Assembly: GCF_030815255.1 (NCBI RefSeq)
Contig: NZ_JAUSWN010000004.1
Coordinates: forward strand, 81,067 to 145,066
Origin: Hathewaya limosa
GTDB taxonomy: Bacteria; Bacillota; Clostridia; Clostridiales; Clostridiaceae
DNA length: 64,000 nt
Direction of reading: 5' to 3'
Shown: positions 53,103 to 61,792 of the stretch, piece by piece
Numbering within the stretch: position 1 is the stretch's first letter
Layout: every line of letters starts with the position of its first letter
Translations under genes and position numbers: made by a program
Notes under the pieces: generated by a model
What the model was told of the DNA's origin: nothing
What the model saw: the letters and a program-made list of their open reading frames with translations, nothing else
Databases searched by the model: none

Positions 53103-53369
53103 ATGGATATATTAAAAGTTTCAGCAAAATCTCAGCCTAAATCCGTAGCGGGAGCTTTAGCAGCAATTTTACGAGAAAATCAATCAGCAGAAGTTCAAGC
53201 TGTAGGAGCAGGGGCAGTTAATCAAGCAGTAAAAGCTATTGCTATTACGAGAGGATATGTAGCACCCAATGGTATTGATTTAGTGGCTATTCCGGCTTTT
53301 TCAGAAATAGCTATTGATGGTGAAGAGAGAACAGCAATTAAATTTATTGTAGAACCAACTAAGGGCTAA
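53103..53369 (+). CDS. spoVS: SpoVS, stage V sporulation regulator
   Basis: This 88-residue protein is almost invariant across spore formers: MDILKVSAKSQPKSVAGALA, QAVGAGAVNQAVKAIAI and ERTAIKFIVEPTK. Its fold resembles Alba-type nucleic-acid-binding proteins. In Bacillus it is needed for spore coat and core maturation. The ribosome binding site is GGGGG. It stands alone, with a terminator after it. Confidence 0.96.
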   Translation: MDILKVSAKSQPKSVAGALAAILRENQSAEVQAVGAGAVNQAVKAIAITRGYVAPNGIDLVAIPAFSEIAIDGEERTAIKFIVEPTKG

Positions 53370-53370
53370 A

Positions 53371-53410
53371 TTAAAAACCGTGTTTGCACGGTTTTTAATT
53401 TTTATATATA
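53371..53410 (+). terminator. Terminator after spoVS
   Basis: A perfect 12-base stem, TTAAAAACCGTG (53371-53382) with CACGGTTTTTAA (53387-53398), has a 4-base loop and is followed by TTTTT. Confidence 0.88.
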
Positions 53411-53495
53411 CATAAATTTAAGTTACTTGATATTTTGATGTAAATATAATAAACTAATAAAATGGATATATTAACAAAAACGAGGTGTTGTTTTT

Positions 53496-53594
53496 ATGAG
53501 AAAAAAGCAAAGAGAAAAGGTTACAAAAATTATGGCTGTAGCTATATTAGTAGTGTTTGTAGCGGTTACTTTTCTTTCAGTTATAATTAGATAA
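53496..53594 (+). CDS. 32-residue single-pass membrane miniprotein (DUF4044/Prli42-like)
   Basis: The small frame begins MRKKQREKVTKIM and continues with the hydrophobic helix AVAILVVFVAVTFLSVII, ending in Arg. It therefore has a basic cytoplasmic start and one membrane pass. The shape matches the short DUF4044 family of Firmicutes, which includes the stressosome-anchoring Prli42; the assignment is by size and pattern only. GAGGTG lies 8 bases before the ATG. smc starts 19 bases downstream. Confidence 0.7.
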   Translation: MRKKQREKVTKIMAVAILVVFVAVTFLSVIIR

Positions 53595-53613
53595 ATTTAG
53601 GAGAGATTAGTGT

Positions 53614-56600
53614 ATGTTCCTTAAATCTATAGAAATTAGAGGATTTAAGTCTTTTGCAGATAAGACTGAGTTGAATTTTAAAAAAGGCATAACTTCAGTA
53701 GTTGGCCCTAATGGTAGTGGTAAGAGTAATGTTTCCGATGCTGTAAGATGGGTTTTGGGGGAACAAAGTGTAAAGAGTTTAAGAGGGGCAAAAATGGAAG
53801 ATGTAATTTTTGCAGGTACAGAATTTAGAAAACCTGTTGGATTATCTCAAGTTTCTCTTGTTTTAAACAATGATGATCATGATTTAAATGTTGAATATTC
53901 TGATGTAAAAATTACAAGAAGGCTATATCGTTCGGGAGAAAGTGAATACTTTATAAATAATACTAAATGCAGATTAAAAGATATTCAGGAATTATTTATG
54001 GATACGGGTATAGGTAAAGAAGGATATTCAATAATTGGACAAGGCAAGATAGATGCCATATTAAGTGGTAGACCAGAGGAAAGAAGATCACTTTTAGAAG
54101 AGGCGGCTGGAATAGTTAAATTTAAAACTCGTAAACAAGAGGCGGAAAGAAAGCTTGAAAGTACGGAACAAAATTTAATTAGAATTATGGATATATTAAA
54201 TACCTATGGTGAAAGATTAGAACCTTTAAAATCAGAGATGGAAAAGGCTAAAGAATTTTTAACCTTATCTACAGAATTAAAAAATAAAGATTTAGCTTTA
54301 ACTATAGATATCATAGAAAGAATCCATGATAGGATTAAGCTTGTAAATAATGATAATATAAGTAAAGAAAAGATTCTAAAAACATATTCACATAAAAAAC
54401 AAAGGTTAAAAGAAATTTTAGAACAATATAATAAAACTTTAGAAGAATATGAAATTGCTAATAAAGAAAATAGAGAAGAATATTATAATTCTAAAGAAAA
54501 AATAAATAATATACAAAACCAAATTAAACTTATAGAAGAAAAGATAAAAAGTTTAAATATTTTTTTAGAAAGTTTTTCCGAAGAAAAGAAAAGAAACGAA
54601 GAAGAATTAAATAATTTATCTTTAAAAAAAGAAATTCTTGAAAAAGAAATTCAAGAAATAAATAAAGAATTTTTAATTTATGAAGAGTCTATACATAAGG
54701 GTAATGAAAGTTTAGAAAAACTGCAAAAAAGTATAGAAGAAGATAGTTTAAAAACAAGTGAATTAAAACAGAAACTTAAAGTTTTAAATGAAAACGAAAA
54801 TAAAAAACAACAAGAAGTTGAAAATCTTAAAAGGGAACTAAAGGCTTTAGAAGAAAAAATAGAGGATATAAAATTTAATTTCGAAAATACCCTTAATATT
54901 ATAAAAATTAATAATAATACCAGATTAGAATTAGAAAATCAATGTGAAATTTTAAAGAATAAAATATCTCAATTAGAGAATACTTTAAAAGAAAATCTAA
55001 AAAATATTGGTATTCTAAGAACTAAGGTTAGAAATGAAGAAAATAAACAAAAAAGCATAAATATAAATTTAAGCAAAGAAGAGGCACAGTATAATTTGCT
55101 TTTAAATTTAGAAAAACAACATGAGGGATATACAAAAGCTGTTAAAAATTTAATGGATCATATAAATAAGAACTTTATTAAAGATGTTAAAGAATCTTAT
55201 GTTTTAGGTGAAATAATAAATGTTCCTGAAAAATATGAAAAAGCTATTGAAATTGCCTTAGGTGCAGCTATATCTAATGTAATTACAGAGAATGAGAATG
55301 AAGCTAAAATTCTTATAGAGTATCTAAAAGAAAAGAATTTAGGGAGAGCGACATTTTTACCTTTAAACATTATTAGAAGCAAGAATTTAAGTGTATTTGA
55401 GTCTATAAAAAGTATGAATGGATTTATGGGAGTAGCAAGTTCACTTATACATTATCCTTTAAAGTTCAAAAAGGCCATAGAATTTGTTTTGGGTAATGTA
55501 ATTATTGCTGAAAACATGGATTGTGCTTTAAAAATTGCTAAAAGAATAAATTATAGTAATAGAATTGTTACTTTAAGTGGAGAAGTTCTTAATGTAGGTG
55601 GATCTCTTACAGGGGGAAGTACGTATAGTAAAAGTTCTAATGTTATAAGTAGAAAAAGGGAAATAAAAGATACAGAAGAAAAAATTAATACTATAAAACA
55701 ACAGTTAAATGATATAACAAAGCTTATAGAACAACATACTAAGAATATTAGCTTTTTAGATGAGGAAACTTTAAATTTAAGGGATACTATTCATGGAGAA
55801 AATATTGATCTTGTAAAGTTAAAGGAAAAAATAAATTCACTAAAAGATGAGGAAATAAGATGTAACAACTCTATTAAGACTTTAAAAGAAAATTTATCAG
55901 ATGGAACTTCTAAAATTAAGTTTTTTAAAGGACAAAAAGAACTTTTGATAAAAGAAATTGAAGAATTTGATAAAGAAAAAAATGATTTAAATACTTCAAT
56001 ACAAAATATAGAAAGTGGATTACAAGATTTTATTTTTAAAATAGAGGCTCAAAAAGAAATTTTAGTTAATTATAAAATTGAATTAGCTAAGGTAAATGAA
56101 AAGGTAGAGAATAAAAATAATTTATTAAGTAATTTAGACATAGCTATTCAGGATAAATTGAATAATATAAAAGAATTTGAACATAAACAAAAGGAAAATA
56201 TAGAGGCTATTAAAGTATATAAAGAAAAGATAGAAAACTTTAAAATGGATTTAGAAACTTTAAATAAAGAAATTTTTTCTTTAGAAGATAGATTTAATCT
56301 TAAAGAGCAAGAAAGAATAACTTTAAAGGAACAAGTAAAAAAGGTAAATTCTGATTTTGAGCAAGTTTTAATGGAAGAAGAAAAAGTTGAAAAAGATGTC
56401 AATAAAATTGTAGTAAATTTGACTAAGTTAGAGACAGAGAAACAAGGTATTATAGATAGGCTTAATGAGGAGTATGATATTACATATGCAGAAGCTTTAG
56501 ATTATAAAGAAGAAAATTTGGATCATACTGATTTGAAAAAGACAATATCTTTATTAAAAGAAAAAATTAGTTCTTTAGGCATAGTTAATGTTGGGGCTAT

Positions 56601-57180
56601 AGAAGAATATAAAGAACTAAAAGAAAAGTATACCTTTATGAGTGAACAGAAAATTGATTTAGAGAATTCGAGAGAAGAGGTAATTAAAGTTATTGAAGAG
56701 ATGACTTTAAAAATGAAAGAGGTTTTTAGAGAAAATTTTGAGAAATTAAATGAATATTTTCATGAAACTTTTAGAGAATTATTTAAAGGTGGAAGTGCAT
56801 CCCTAATTTTATCAGAAGGTGATGAATTAGATGGTAAAATAGATATAAATGTACAGCCTCCGGGGAAGAAACTTCAAAATATAAATTTAATGTCCGGTGG
56901 AGAAAAAGGATTATCTGCTATTGCACTTTTATTTTCAATTTTAAAAATGAAACCAACACCATTTTGTATTTTAGATGAAATAGAAGCTGCCTTAGACGAT
57001 GCTAATGTTAAAAGGTATGCAGATTTTTTGAAAAAGTTTTCGGATAAAATTCAATTTATAGTAATTACTCATAGAAAAGGAACTATGGAAGTAAGTGATG
57101 CATTATATGGAATAACTATGGAAGAGAAAGGAATATCTAAAGTAGTTTCTGTAGATTTAAATAAACATAAAAATGATTAG
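53614..57180 (+). CDS. smc: SMC, chromosome segregation ATPase
   Basis: SMC, with ScpA and ScpB, organises and separates chromosomes. The 1188-residue protein has the N-terminal ATPase half with GPNGSGKSNV (Walker A), then a long coiled coil and a globular hinge at about 515-680. A second coiled coil and the C-terminal half follow, with LMSGGEKGLSAIALLFS (signature) and FCILDEIEAALDD (Walker B). Length is typical. AGGAGAG precedes the start. ftsY follows after 15 bases. Confidence 0.98.
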   Translation: MFLKSIEIRGFKSFADKTELNFKKGITSVVGPNGSGKSNVSDAVRWVLGEQSVKSLRGAKMEDVIFAGTEFRKPVGLSQVSLVLNNDDHDLNVEYSDVKITRRLYRSGESEYFINNTKCRLKDIQELFMDTGIGKEGYSIIGQGKIDAILSGRPEERRSLLEEAAGIVKFKTRKQEAERKLESTEQNLIRIMDILNTYGERLEPLKSEMEKAKEFLTLSTELKNKDLALTIDIIERIHDRIKLVNNDNISKEKILKTYSHKKQRLKEILEQYNKTLEEYEIANKENREEYYNSKEKINNIQNQIKLIEEKIKSLNIFLESFSEEKKRNEEELNNLSLKKEILEKEIQEINKEFLIYEESIHKGNESLEKLQKSIEEDSLKTSELKQKLKVLNENENKKQQEVENLKRELKALEEKIEDIKFNFENTLNIIKINNNTRLELENQCEILKNKISQLENTLKENLKNIGILRTKVRNEENKQKSININLSKEEAQYNLLLNLEKQHEGYTKAVKNLMDHINKNFIKDVKESYVLGEIINVPEKYEKAIEIALGAAISNVITENENEAKILIEYLKEKNLGRATFLPLNIIRSKNLSVFESIKSMNGFMGVASSLIHYPLKFKKAIEFVLGNVIIAENMDCALKIAKRINYSNRIVTLSGEVLNVGGSLTGGSTYSKSSNVISRKREIKDTEEKINTIKQQLNDITKLIEQHTKNISFLDEETLNLRDTIHGENIDLVKLKEKINSLKDEEIRCNNSIKTLKENLSDGTSKIKFFKGQKELLIKEIEEFDKEKNDLNTSIQNIESGLQDFIFKIEAQKEILVNYKIELAKVNEKVENKNNLLSNLDIAIQDKLNNIKEFEHKQKENIEAIKVYKEKIENFKMDLETLNKEIFSLEDRFNLKEQERITLKEQVKKVNSDFEQVLMEEEKVEKDVNKIVVNLTKLETEKQGIIDRLNEEYDITYAEALDYKEENLDHTDLKKTISLLKEKISSLGIVNVGAIEEYKELKEKYTFMSEQKIDLENSREEVIKVIEEMTLKMKEVFRENFEKLNEYFHETFRELFKGGSASLILSEGDELDGKIDINVQPPGKKLQNINLMSGGEKGLSAIALLFSILKMKPTPFCILDEIEAALDDANVKRYADFLKKFSDKIQFIVITHRKGTMEVSDALYGITMEEKGISKVVSVDLNKHKND

Positions 57181-57195
57181 AAGGATGGTGTTCCT

Positions 57196-58101
57196 ATGTT
57201 TGGAGGATTTTTTGACAAACTAAAAGAAGGATTAACAAAGACTAGAGATAATTTAGCTGATAAAGTAACAGATGTACTTAATTTAGCTGTAAAAATTGAT
57301 GATGATATGTATGAAGAATTAGAAGAAGTTCTTATTACTTCTGATCTTGGTGTAGAGACTACATTAGAAGTAATTGAAAAATTAAAAGCAAAAATAAAAG
57401 AAAAAAAGATTAAAGATACTGCTGAAGTTAAACCTTGTTTAAAAGAAGTATTAAAGGAGATTTTACAAGATACCGATGAAACAGAAGAGAAATTTCCTAA
57501 AATGTTATTAATAATTGGAGTTAATGGAGTTGGAAAAACAACTTCTATAGGCAAAATAGCTTATTCTTATAAAGAACAGGGAAAAAAAGTTCTACTTATT
57601 GCAGCAGATACATTTAGAGCAGCAGCAATAGATCAACTTCAAATTTGGAGTGGAAGAGCTGGAGTAGATATTGTAAAACATCAAGAAGGGGCTGATCCAG
57701 GTGCAGTAGTTTTTGATGGTATTCAAGCTGCTAAGGCACGTAATTCAGAAGTTGTAATTTGTGATACAGCTGGAAGACTTCATAATAAAAAAAATCTTAT
57801 GGATGAGCTTGCAAAAATAAATAGAATAATAGATAGGGAATTTGGATCAGAAAATGTAGAAACACTTTTAGTATTAGATTCTACTACAGGACAAAATGCA
57901 GTACAACAAGCTAAGCAGTTTAAGGAAGTTTGTAATATAGATGGAATTATATTGACTAAATTAGATGGTACTGCAAGAGGTGGTATAGTAATCTCCATCA
58001 AAGAATCTTTAAATATACCAGTTAGATACATTGGTGTTGGAGAAGGAATGGAAGACTTACAAAAATTTAATGCAGAAGCATTTGTTGAGGCATTATTTTA
58101 A
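57196..58101 (+). CDS. ftsY: FtsY, signal recognition particle receptor
   Basis: FtsY receives ribosome-SRP complexes at the membrane. The NG domains show GVNGVGKTTSIGKIA (G1), DTFRAAAIDQL, DTAGRLHNK (G3), TKLDGTARGG (G4) and the C-terminal GVGEGMEDLQKFN. Length 301: the acidic A domain of proteobacterial FtsY is absent, as in most Firmicutes. ylxM and ffh follow beyond a hairpin. Confidence 0.97.
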   Translation: MFGGFFDKLKEGLTKTRDNLADKVTDVLNLAVKIDDDMYEELEEVLITSDLGVETTLEVIEKLKAKIKEKKIKDTAEVKPCLKEVLKEILQDTDETEEKFPKMLLIIGVNGVGKTTSIGKIAYSYKEQGKKVLLIAADTFRAAAIDQLQIWSGRAGVDIVKHQEGADPGAVVFDGIQAAKARNSEVVICDTAGRLHNKKNLMDELAKINRIIDREFGSENVETLLVLDSTTGQNAVQQAKQFKEVCNIDGIILTKLDGTARGGIVISIKESLNIPVRYIGVGEGMEDLQKFNAEAFVEALF

Positions 58102-58103
58102 AA

Positions 58104-58145
58104 AAAATATATGTGTTAAGGAAAAATACTTGACACATATATTTT
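58104..58145 (+). terminator. Hairpin after ftsY that contains the next -35 box
   Basis: Two 17-base arms (58104-58120 and 58129-58145) pair with one G-T wobble around an 8-base loop. The 3' arm ends ATATTTT, which supplies the T-rich part. The TTGACA of the ylxM promoter lies in this arm. Confidence 0.6.
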
Positions 58146-58158
58146 AATCTGATATTAT
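58130..58158 (+). promoter_or_regulatory. Promoter of ylxM-ffh
   Basis: TTGACA (58130-58135), a 17-base spacer and TATTAT (58153-58158), near-consensus for sigma A. Confidence 0.7.
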
Positions 58159-58182
58159 TATTTTTGTGTTTAAGGTGATGTT

Positions 58183-58527
58183 ATGGAAAAGCGAACAGAA
58201 ATACTTATATTGTTTGATATATATGGTAATTTATTAACAGAAAAACAAAAGAATGTGATGGATTATTATTATAATGATGACTTATCTTTATCCGAGATAG
58301 GCGAAAATAGTAACATCAGTAGGCAAGCTATACATGACACTATAAAAAGGTGTGAAAAGTTGTTATATGAATATGAAGAAAAACTTCAACTTTTAAAGAA
58401 AAATTATATTTTAGAACAAACTAAAAGTAAAGTAAATGATTTGTTAGAAGAATTAACTTTTTTAGATAATCAAGAGGTTAATGATATTGTACAAAAAATT
58501 TATAAAGAGTTGAAGGAGATAAATTAG
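58183..58527 (+). CDS. ylxM: YlxM/p13 family helix-turn-helix protein (UPF0122)
   Basis: This 114-residue protein has a sigma-factor-like helix-turn-helix (LSLSEIGENSNISRQAIHDTI) after LTEKQKNVMDYYYNDD, and a coiled C-terminal half. The family is always next to ffh and has been reported to take part in the signal recognition particle pathway. ATG 58183 follows AAGGTG. ffh begins 9 bases after its stop. Confidence 0.93.
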   Translation: MEKRTEILILFDIYGNLLTEKQKNVMDYYYNDDLSLSEIGENSNISRQAIHDTIKRCEKLLYEYEEKLQLLKKNYILEQTKSKVNDLLEELTFLDNQEVNDIVQKIYKELKEIN

Positions 58528-58536
58528 GAGGTTTCT

Positions 58537-59883
58537 ATGGTATTTGAAGGTTTATCCTCAAAGTTACAAGAGGCTGTTAAAAAGCTTAAGGGAAAAGGAA
58601 AGTTAACTGAAAAAGATATAAAAGAGGCTATGAGAGAGGTTAAACTTGCACTTTTAGAAGCAGATGTTAATTATAAAGTTGTTAAAAGTTTTGTAAAGAC
58701 AGTTGCCGATAAGTGTATGGGTGAAGAAGTTCTTGAAAGTTTAACACCTGGTCAACAGGTTGTAAAAATAGTTAACGATGAGCTTACTAATTTAATGGGA
58801 AGCCAAGAAAGTAAAATAGAATTTTCTTCAAAAGGATTAACCGTAATTATGCTTGTAGGACTTCAAGGTGCAGGAAAAACAACTATGTGTGGAAAACTTG
58901 CTTTGAATCTTAGAAAAGCGAATAAGAAACCTTTATTAGTAGCTTGTGATGTATACAGACCGGCAGCTATTAAGCAATTACAGGTTGTAGGAAAGCAAAT
59001 AGATATACCTGTATTTACAATGGGAGACAAATTGTCTCCAGTAGATATTGCCAAGGCATCCTTAGAACACGCAAAATCAAATGGTAATAATGTAGTTATT
59101 ATAGATACAGCTGGAAGACTTCATATTGATGAGGCATTAATGGGAGAACTTCAAGATATAAATAAAGAAGTAGAACCATCAGAAATTCTTTTAGTAGTTG
59201 ATTCTATGACAGGACAGGATGCTGTTAATGTAGCTGAAAGTTTTAATGAACAACTAGATGTAACAGGAGTAATTTTAACAAAATTAGATGGCGATACAAG
59301 AGGGGGCGCAGCTCTTTCTATAAAATCAATTACAGGTAAACCAATTAAGTTTGCAGGTGTTGGTGAAAAAATGTCTGATCTTGAAATATTTTATCCAGAT
59401 AGAATGGCCTCAAGAATATTAGGGATGGGTGATGTTTTATCCTTAATAGAAAAAGCACAACAAGCTATAGATGAAGAGGAAGCTAAGCAACTTGGTAATA
59501 AAATGCTTAATGAAGATGTTGACTTTGAAGACTTTTTAAGTATGATGGGTCAAATGAAAAAGCTAGGACCATTAAATAAAATAATTGAGATGATACCAGG
59601 GGTTAATTCCAAACAGTTACAGGGAGTAGATTTAAGCCAGGGTGAAAAAGAAATGTCTAAAATAGAGTCTATGATAAACTCTATGACGGTTCAGGAAAGA
59701 AAAAATCCTAGTCTGTTATCTCAAGGATCTAGAAAAAGAAGAATAGCTAATGGATCTGGTACTACTATTCAACAGGTTAATAAACTTGTTAAAGATTTTG
59801 AAACTATGAGAAAAATGATGAAAAAAGCAAAAGGGATGCAAAAAAAATCCAAAAAAGGTCTTTTTGGAAAACTCCCTTTTTAA
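58537..59883 (+). CDS. ffh: Ffh, signal recognition particle protein
   Basis: Ffh binds signal peptides on nascent chains and SRP RNA. NG motifs are GLQGAGKTTMCGKLA, DVYRPAAIKQLQ, DTAGRLHID and TKLDGDTRGGAALS. The M domain (about 300-448) is rich in methionine and ends with GSGTTIQQVNKLVKDFETM and a basic tail, which bind the RNA. Length 448. The SRP RNA gene is not in the window. Confidence 0.97.
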   Translation: MVFEGLSSKLQEAVKKLKGKGKLTEKDIKEAMREVKLALLEADVNYKVVKSFVKTVADKCMGEEVLESLTPGQQVVKIVNDELTNLMGSQESKIEFSSKGLTVIMLVGLQGAGKTTMCGKLALNLRKANKKPLLVACDVYRPAAIKQLQVVGKQIDIPVFTMGDKLSPVDIAKASLEHAKSNGNNVVIIDTAGRLHIDEALMGELQDINKEVEPSEILLVVDSMTGQDAVNVAESFNEQLDVTGVILTKLDGDTRGGAALSIKSITGKPIKFAGVGEKMSDLEIFYPDRMASRILGMGDVLSLIEKAQQAIDEEEAKQLGNKMLNEDVDFEDFLSMMGQMKKLGPLNKIIEMIPGVNSKQLQGVDLSQGEKEMSKIESMINSMTVQERKNPSLLSQGSRKRRIANGSGTTIQQVNKLVKDFETMRKMMKKAKGMQKKSKKGLFGKLPF

Positions 59884-59915
59884 ATAAAGCTTAATTTTTA
59901 AGGAGGTGAAATGTA

Positions 59916-60161
59916 ATGGCAGTTAAAATAAGATTAAAAAGAATGGGTGCTAAAAAAGCTCCTTTCTATAGAGTTGTTGTAGCTGATTCAAGATGCCCAA
60001 GAGATGGTAGATTTATCGAAGAAATCGGATACTACAATCCTACAACTGAACCAATGACTTTTAAAGTTGATGAAGAAAAAGCAACAAAATGGATTCAAAA
60101 TGGTGCTCAACCTTCAGACACAGTTAAAAAATTATTTGTTAACGCAGGTATCTGCAAATAA
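59916..60161 (+). CDS. rpsP: 30S ribosomal protein S16
   Basis: This 81-residue protein has the S16 pattern AVKIRLKRMGAKKAPFYR and VVADSRCPRDGRFIEEIGYYNP. An AAGGAGGTG site precedes it. It starts the rpsP-khpA-rimM-trmD-rplS ribosome cluster, which is also found in Bacillus. Confidence 0.98.
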   Translation: MAVKIRLKRMGAKKAPFYRVVVADSRCPRDGRFIEEIGYYNPTTEPMTFKVDEEKATKWIQNGAQPSDTVKKLFVNAGICK

Positions 60162-60181
60162 TAAATGGAGGCGTATCTCAT

Positions 60182-60409
60182 ATGAAACAATTATTAGAGG
60201 TAATAGCCAAATCACTTGTAGATAATCCAGACTTAGTTCAAGTAAATGAAGTAGCTGGCGAACAATCAATAATCTTGGAACTTAAAGTATCTCCAGAAGA
60301 TATGGGAAAAGTTATTGGTAAACAAGGTCGCATAGCAAAAGCAATAAGAACTGTAGTAAAAGCTGCAGCAATAAAAGAAAATAAAAGAGTTGTTGTAGAA
60401 ATAATTTAA
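60182..60409 (+). CDS. khpA: KhpA (YlqC), small KH-domain RNA-binding protein
   Basis: This 75-residue protein is a single KH domain with the loop GKVIGKQGRIAKAIRTVVKA (GxxG is GKQG). KhpA pairs with KhpB in Firmicutes to bind RNA and affect cell division. B. subtilis has ylqD between this gene and rimM; here a hairpin takes that place. Confidence 0.94.
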   Translation: MKQLLEVIAKSLVDNPDLVQVNEVAGEQSIILELKVSPEDMGKVIGKQGRIAKAIRTVVKAAAIKENKRVVVEII

Positions 60410-60415
60410 GTACAT

Positions 60416-60458
60416 AAGAGTTAGGGGATCCTAACTCTTATTTTATAATTTTTTTTAA
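60416..60458 (+). terminator. Terminator or attenuator between khpA and rimM
   Basis: TAAGAGTTAGG pairs with CCTAACTCTTA (AAGAG at 60416, CTCTT ending 60439), with GGAT as loop, followed by a broken T run (ATTTTATAATTTTTTTT). No separate promoter for rimM is obvious, so read-through is likely. Confidence 0.65.
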
Positions 60459-60471
60459 AAGAGGTGGAGAA

Positions 60472-60966
60472 ATGCTAAAGGAATTTTTAGTTGTAGGACA
60501 AATTTCAAAACCACATGGTATTAAAGGTGAAGTAAAAGTATTTCCTTTAACTGATGATATAAAAAGGTTTAAAAAATTAGATTATGTAATAATTAATGAT
60601 GAAGAATTTAAAATAGAAAGTTGTAAGCTTCAAAATGATAGAGTTATCTTAAAGTTTGATAAGATAAATTCTATAGATGAAGCTATAAGATATAAGAATG
60701 TGCAACTTAAAATTAGAAGAGAAGATGCTGTAAAACTTCCAGAGGATCATTATTATATTGCAGATTTGCTACAATGTGAAGTTTATGATACAGAAGAAAC
60801 TTATTTAGGCAAGATGTTTGATGTTATTGAAACAGGCAGTAATGATGTGTACTGGATTAAAAATGAAGGAAAAGAACTTTTAATACCTGCAATAGGAAGT
60901 GTTGTTAGAAAAGTCGATATACAAAATAGTAAAATAACTATTCTTCCGGTGAAAGAGTGGATGTAA
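60472..60966 (+). CDS. rimM: RimM, 16S rRNA processing protein
   Basis: It assists 30S head maturation. The N-terminal domain begins VVGQISKPHGIKGEVKVFPLT, and the C-terminal PRC-barrel includes HYYIADLLQCEVYDTEE and ELLIPAIGSVVRKVDI. Length 164. AGAGGTGGAG precedes the ATG. Its stop overlaps the trmD start (TAATG). Confidence 0.96.
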   Translation: MLKEFLVVGQISKPHGIKGEVKVFPLTDDIKRFKKLDYVIINDEEFKIESCKLQNDRVILKFDKINSIDEAIRYKNVQLKIRREDAVKLPEDHYYIADLLQCEVYDTEETYLGKMFDVIETGSNDVYWIKNEGKELLIPAIGSVVRKVDIQNSKITILPVKEWM

Positions 60967-61688
60967 TGAAAATAGATATTTTAACTTTATTTCCAGAGTA
61001 TTTTGAGGTATTTAATCATAGTATAATTAACAGAGGAAGAGAAAAAGGGATTTTATATATTAATACATATAATATCAGAGATTTTTCTAAAAATAAACAT
61101 AGGAAAGTTGATGATTATCCCTATGGTGGGGGAGCAGGTATGCTCATGACTCCACAACCTATTGTAGATTGTATAAGAAAAGTCAAAGAAAGTAACCAAG
61201 GGAAAGTTATTTTTTTAGGACCTAGAGGAAATAAATTTAATCATGAAAAAGCAAAGGAATTAGCTCAAAGTGATCAACTTATATTTTTATGTGGACATTA
61301 TGAAGGAATAGATGAGAGAATAAGAAAATACATAGATGAAGAAATTTCTTTAGGAGATTTTATTTTAACAGGAGGAGAGGCAGCATGTGTTCCTATTGTT
61401 GATAGTATATGTCGTCTTATTCCTGGTGTGCTTTCTACATCTGAAAGTTATGAAGATGAATCTTTCTATAATGGATTGCTTGAATATCCTCAATATACTA
61501 GACCAGAAGTCTTTGAAGGAGAAAAGGTACCGGACATACTTCTTTCTGGACATCATGAAAATATAAGAAAATGGAGAAAGGTTCAAGCTTTAAAAATCAC
61601 TAAAAAGTATAGAAAAGATTTATATTTTAAGTATGAACTTTCCGGTGAAGATAAAAAACTTCTAAAAAAATTTAATGAAAATACTTGA
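60966..61688 (+). CDS. trmD: TrmD, tRNA m1G37 methyltransferase
   Basis: It methylates G37 of tRNAs to prevent frameshifting. The N-terminus is KIDILTLFPEYFE. The SAM-binding knot has DDYPYGGGAGMLM, LCGHYEGIDERI and FILTGGEAACVPIVDSICRLIPG. ATG 60966 shares one base with the rimM stop; a GTG at 60957 would add 3 residues. Length 240. rplS follows after its leader. Confidence 0.96.
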   Translation: MKIDILTLFPEYFEVFNHSIINRGREKGILYINTYNIRDFSKNKHRKVDDYPYGGGAGMLMTPQPIVDCIRKVKESNQGKVIFLGPRGNKFNHEKAKELAQSDQLIFLCGHYEGIDERIRKYIDEEISLGDFILTGGEAACVPIVDSICRLIPGVLSTSESYEDESFYNGLLEYPQYTRPEVFEGEKVPDILLSGHHENIRKWRKVQALKITKKYRKDLYFKYELSGEDKKLLKKFNENT

Positions 61689-61713
61689 TTAGCAAATAAT
61701 AGTGTGATAAAAT
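61685..61713 (+). promoter_or_regulatory. Candidate rplS promoter overlapping the trmD stop
   Basis: TTGATT (61685-61690), a 17-base spacer and TAAAAT (61708-61713) with an extended TG. A start near 61720 would leave out the 5' arm of the leader stem, so this promoter and the leader may be alternatives. Confidence 0.4.
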
Positions 61714-61775
61714 CATAATCGTGCATACCGGGCGGTCCTCTGTTGCAGAATGCGATTATGAACGTCTAAATATAT
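61714..61775 (+). ncRNA. Putative L19 (rplS) mRNA leader structure
   Basis: CATAATCG (61714-61721) pairs perfectly with CGATTATG (61753-61760), and a GGGCGGTCC-containing segment fills the inside (GCATACCGGGCGGTCCTC). It stands directly before rplS, like the L19 leader RNA family of Bacillus, and is unusually GC-rich for this genome. Autoregulation by L19 is the expected role; the family match is from memory. Confidence 0.6.
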
Positions 61776-61792
61776 ATAAGGAGGGTGTACAT

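Noticed and set aside
53427..53450. Promoter for the miniprotein from TTGATA and TATAAT
   Set aside because: The spacer is only 12 bases, and the alternative -35 (GTTACT) is poor.
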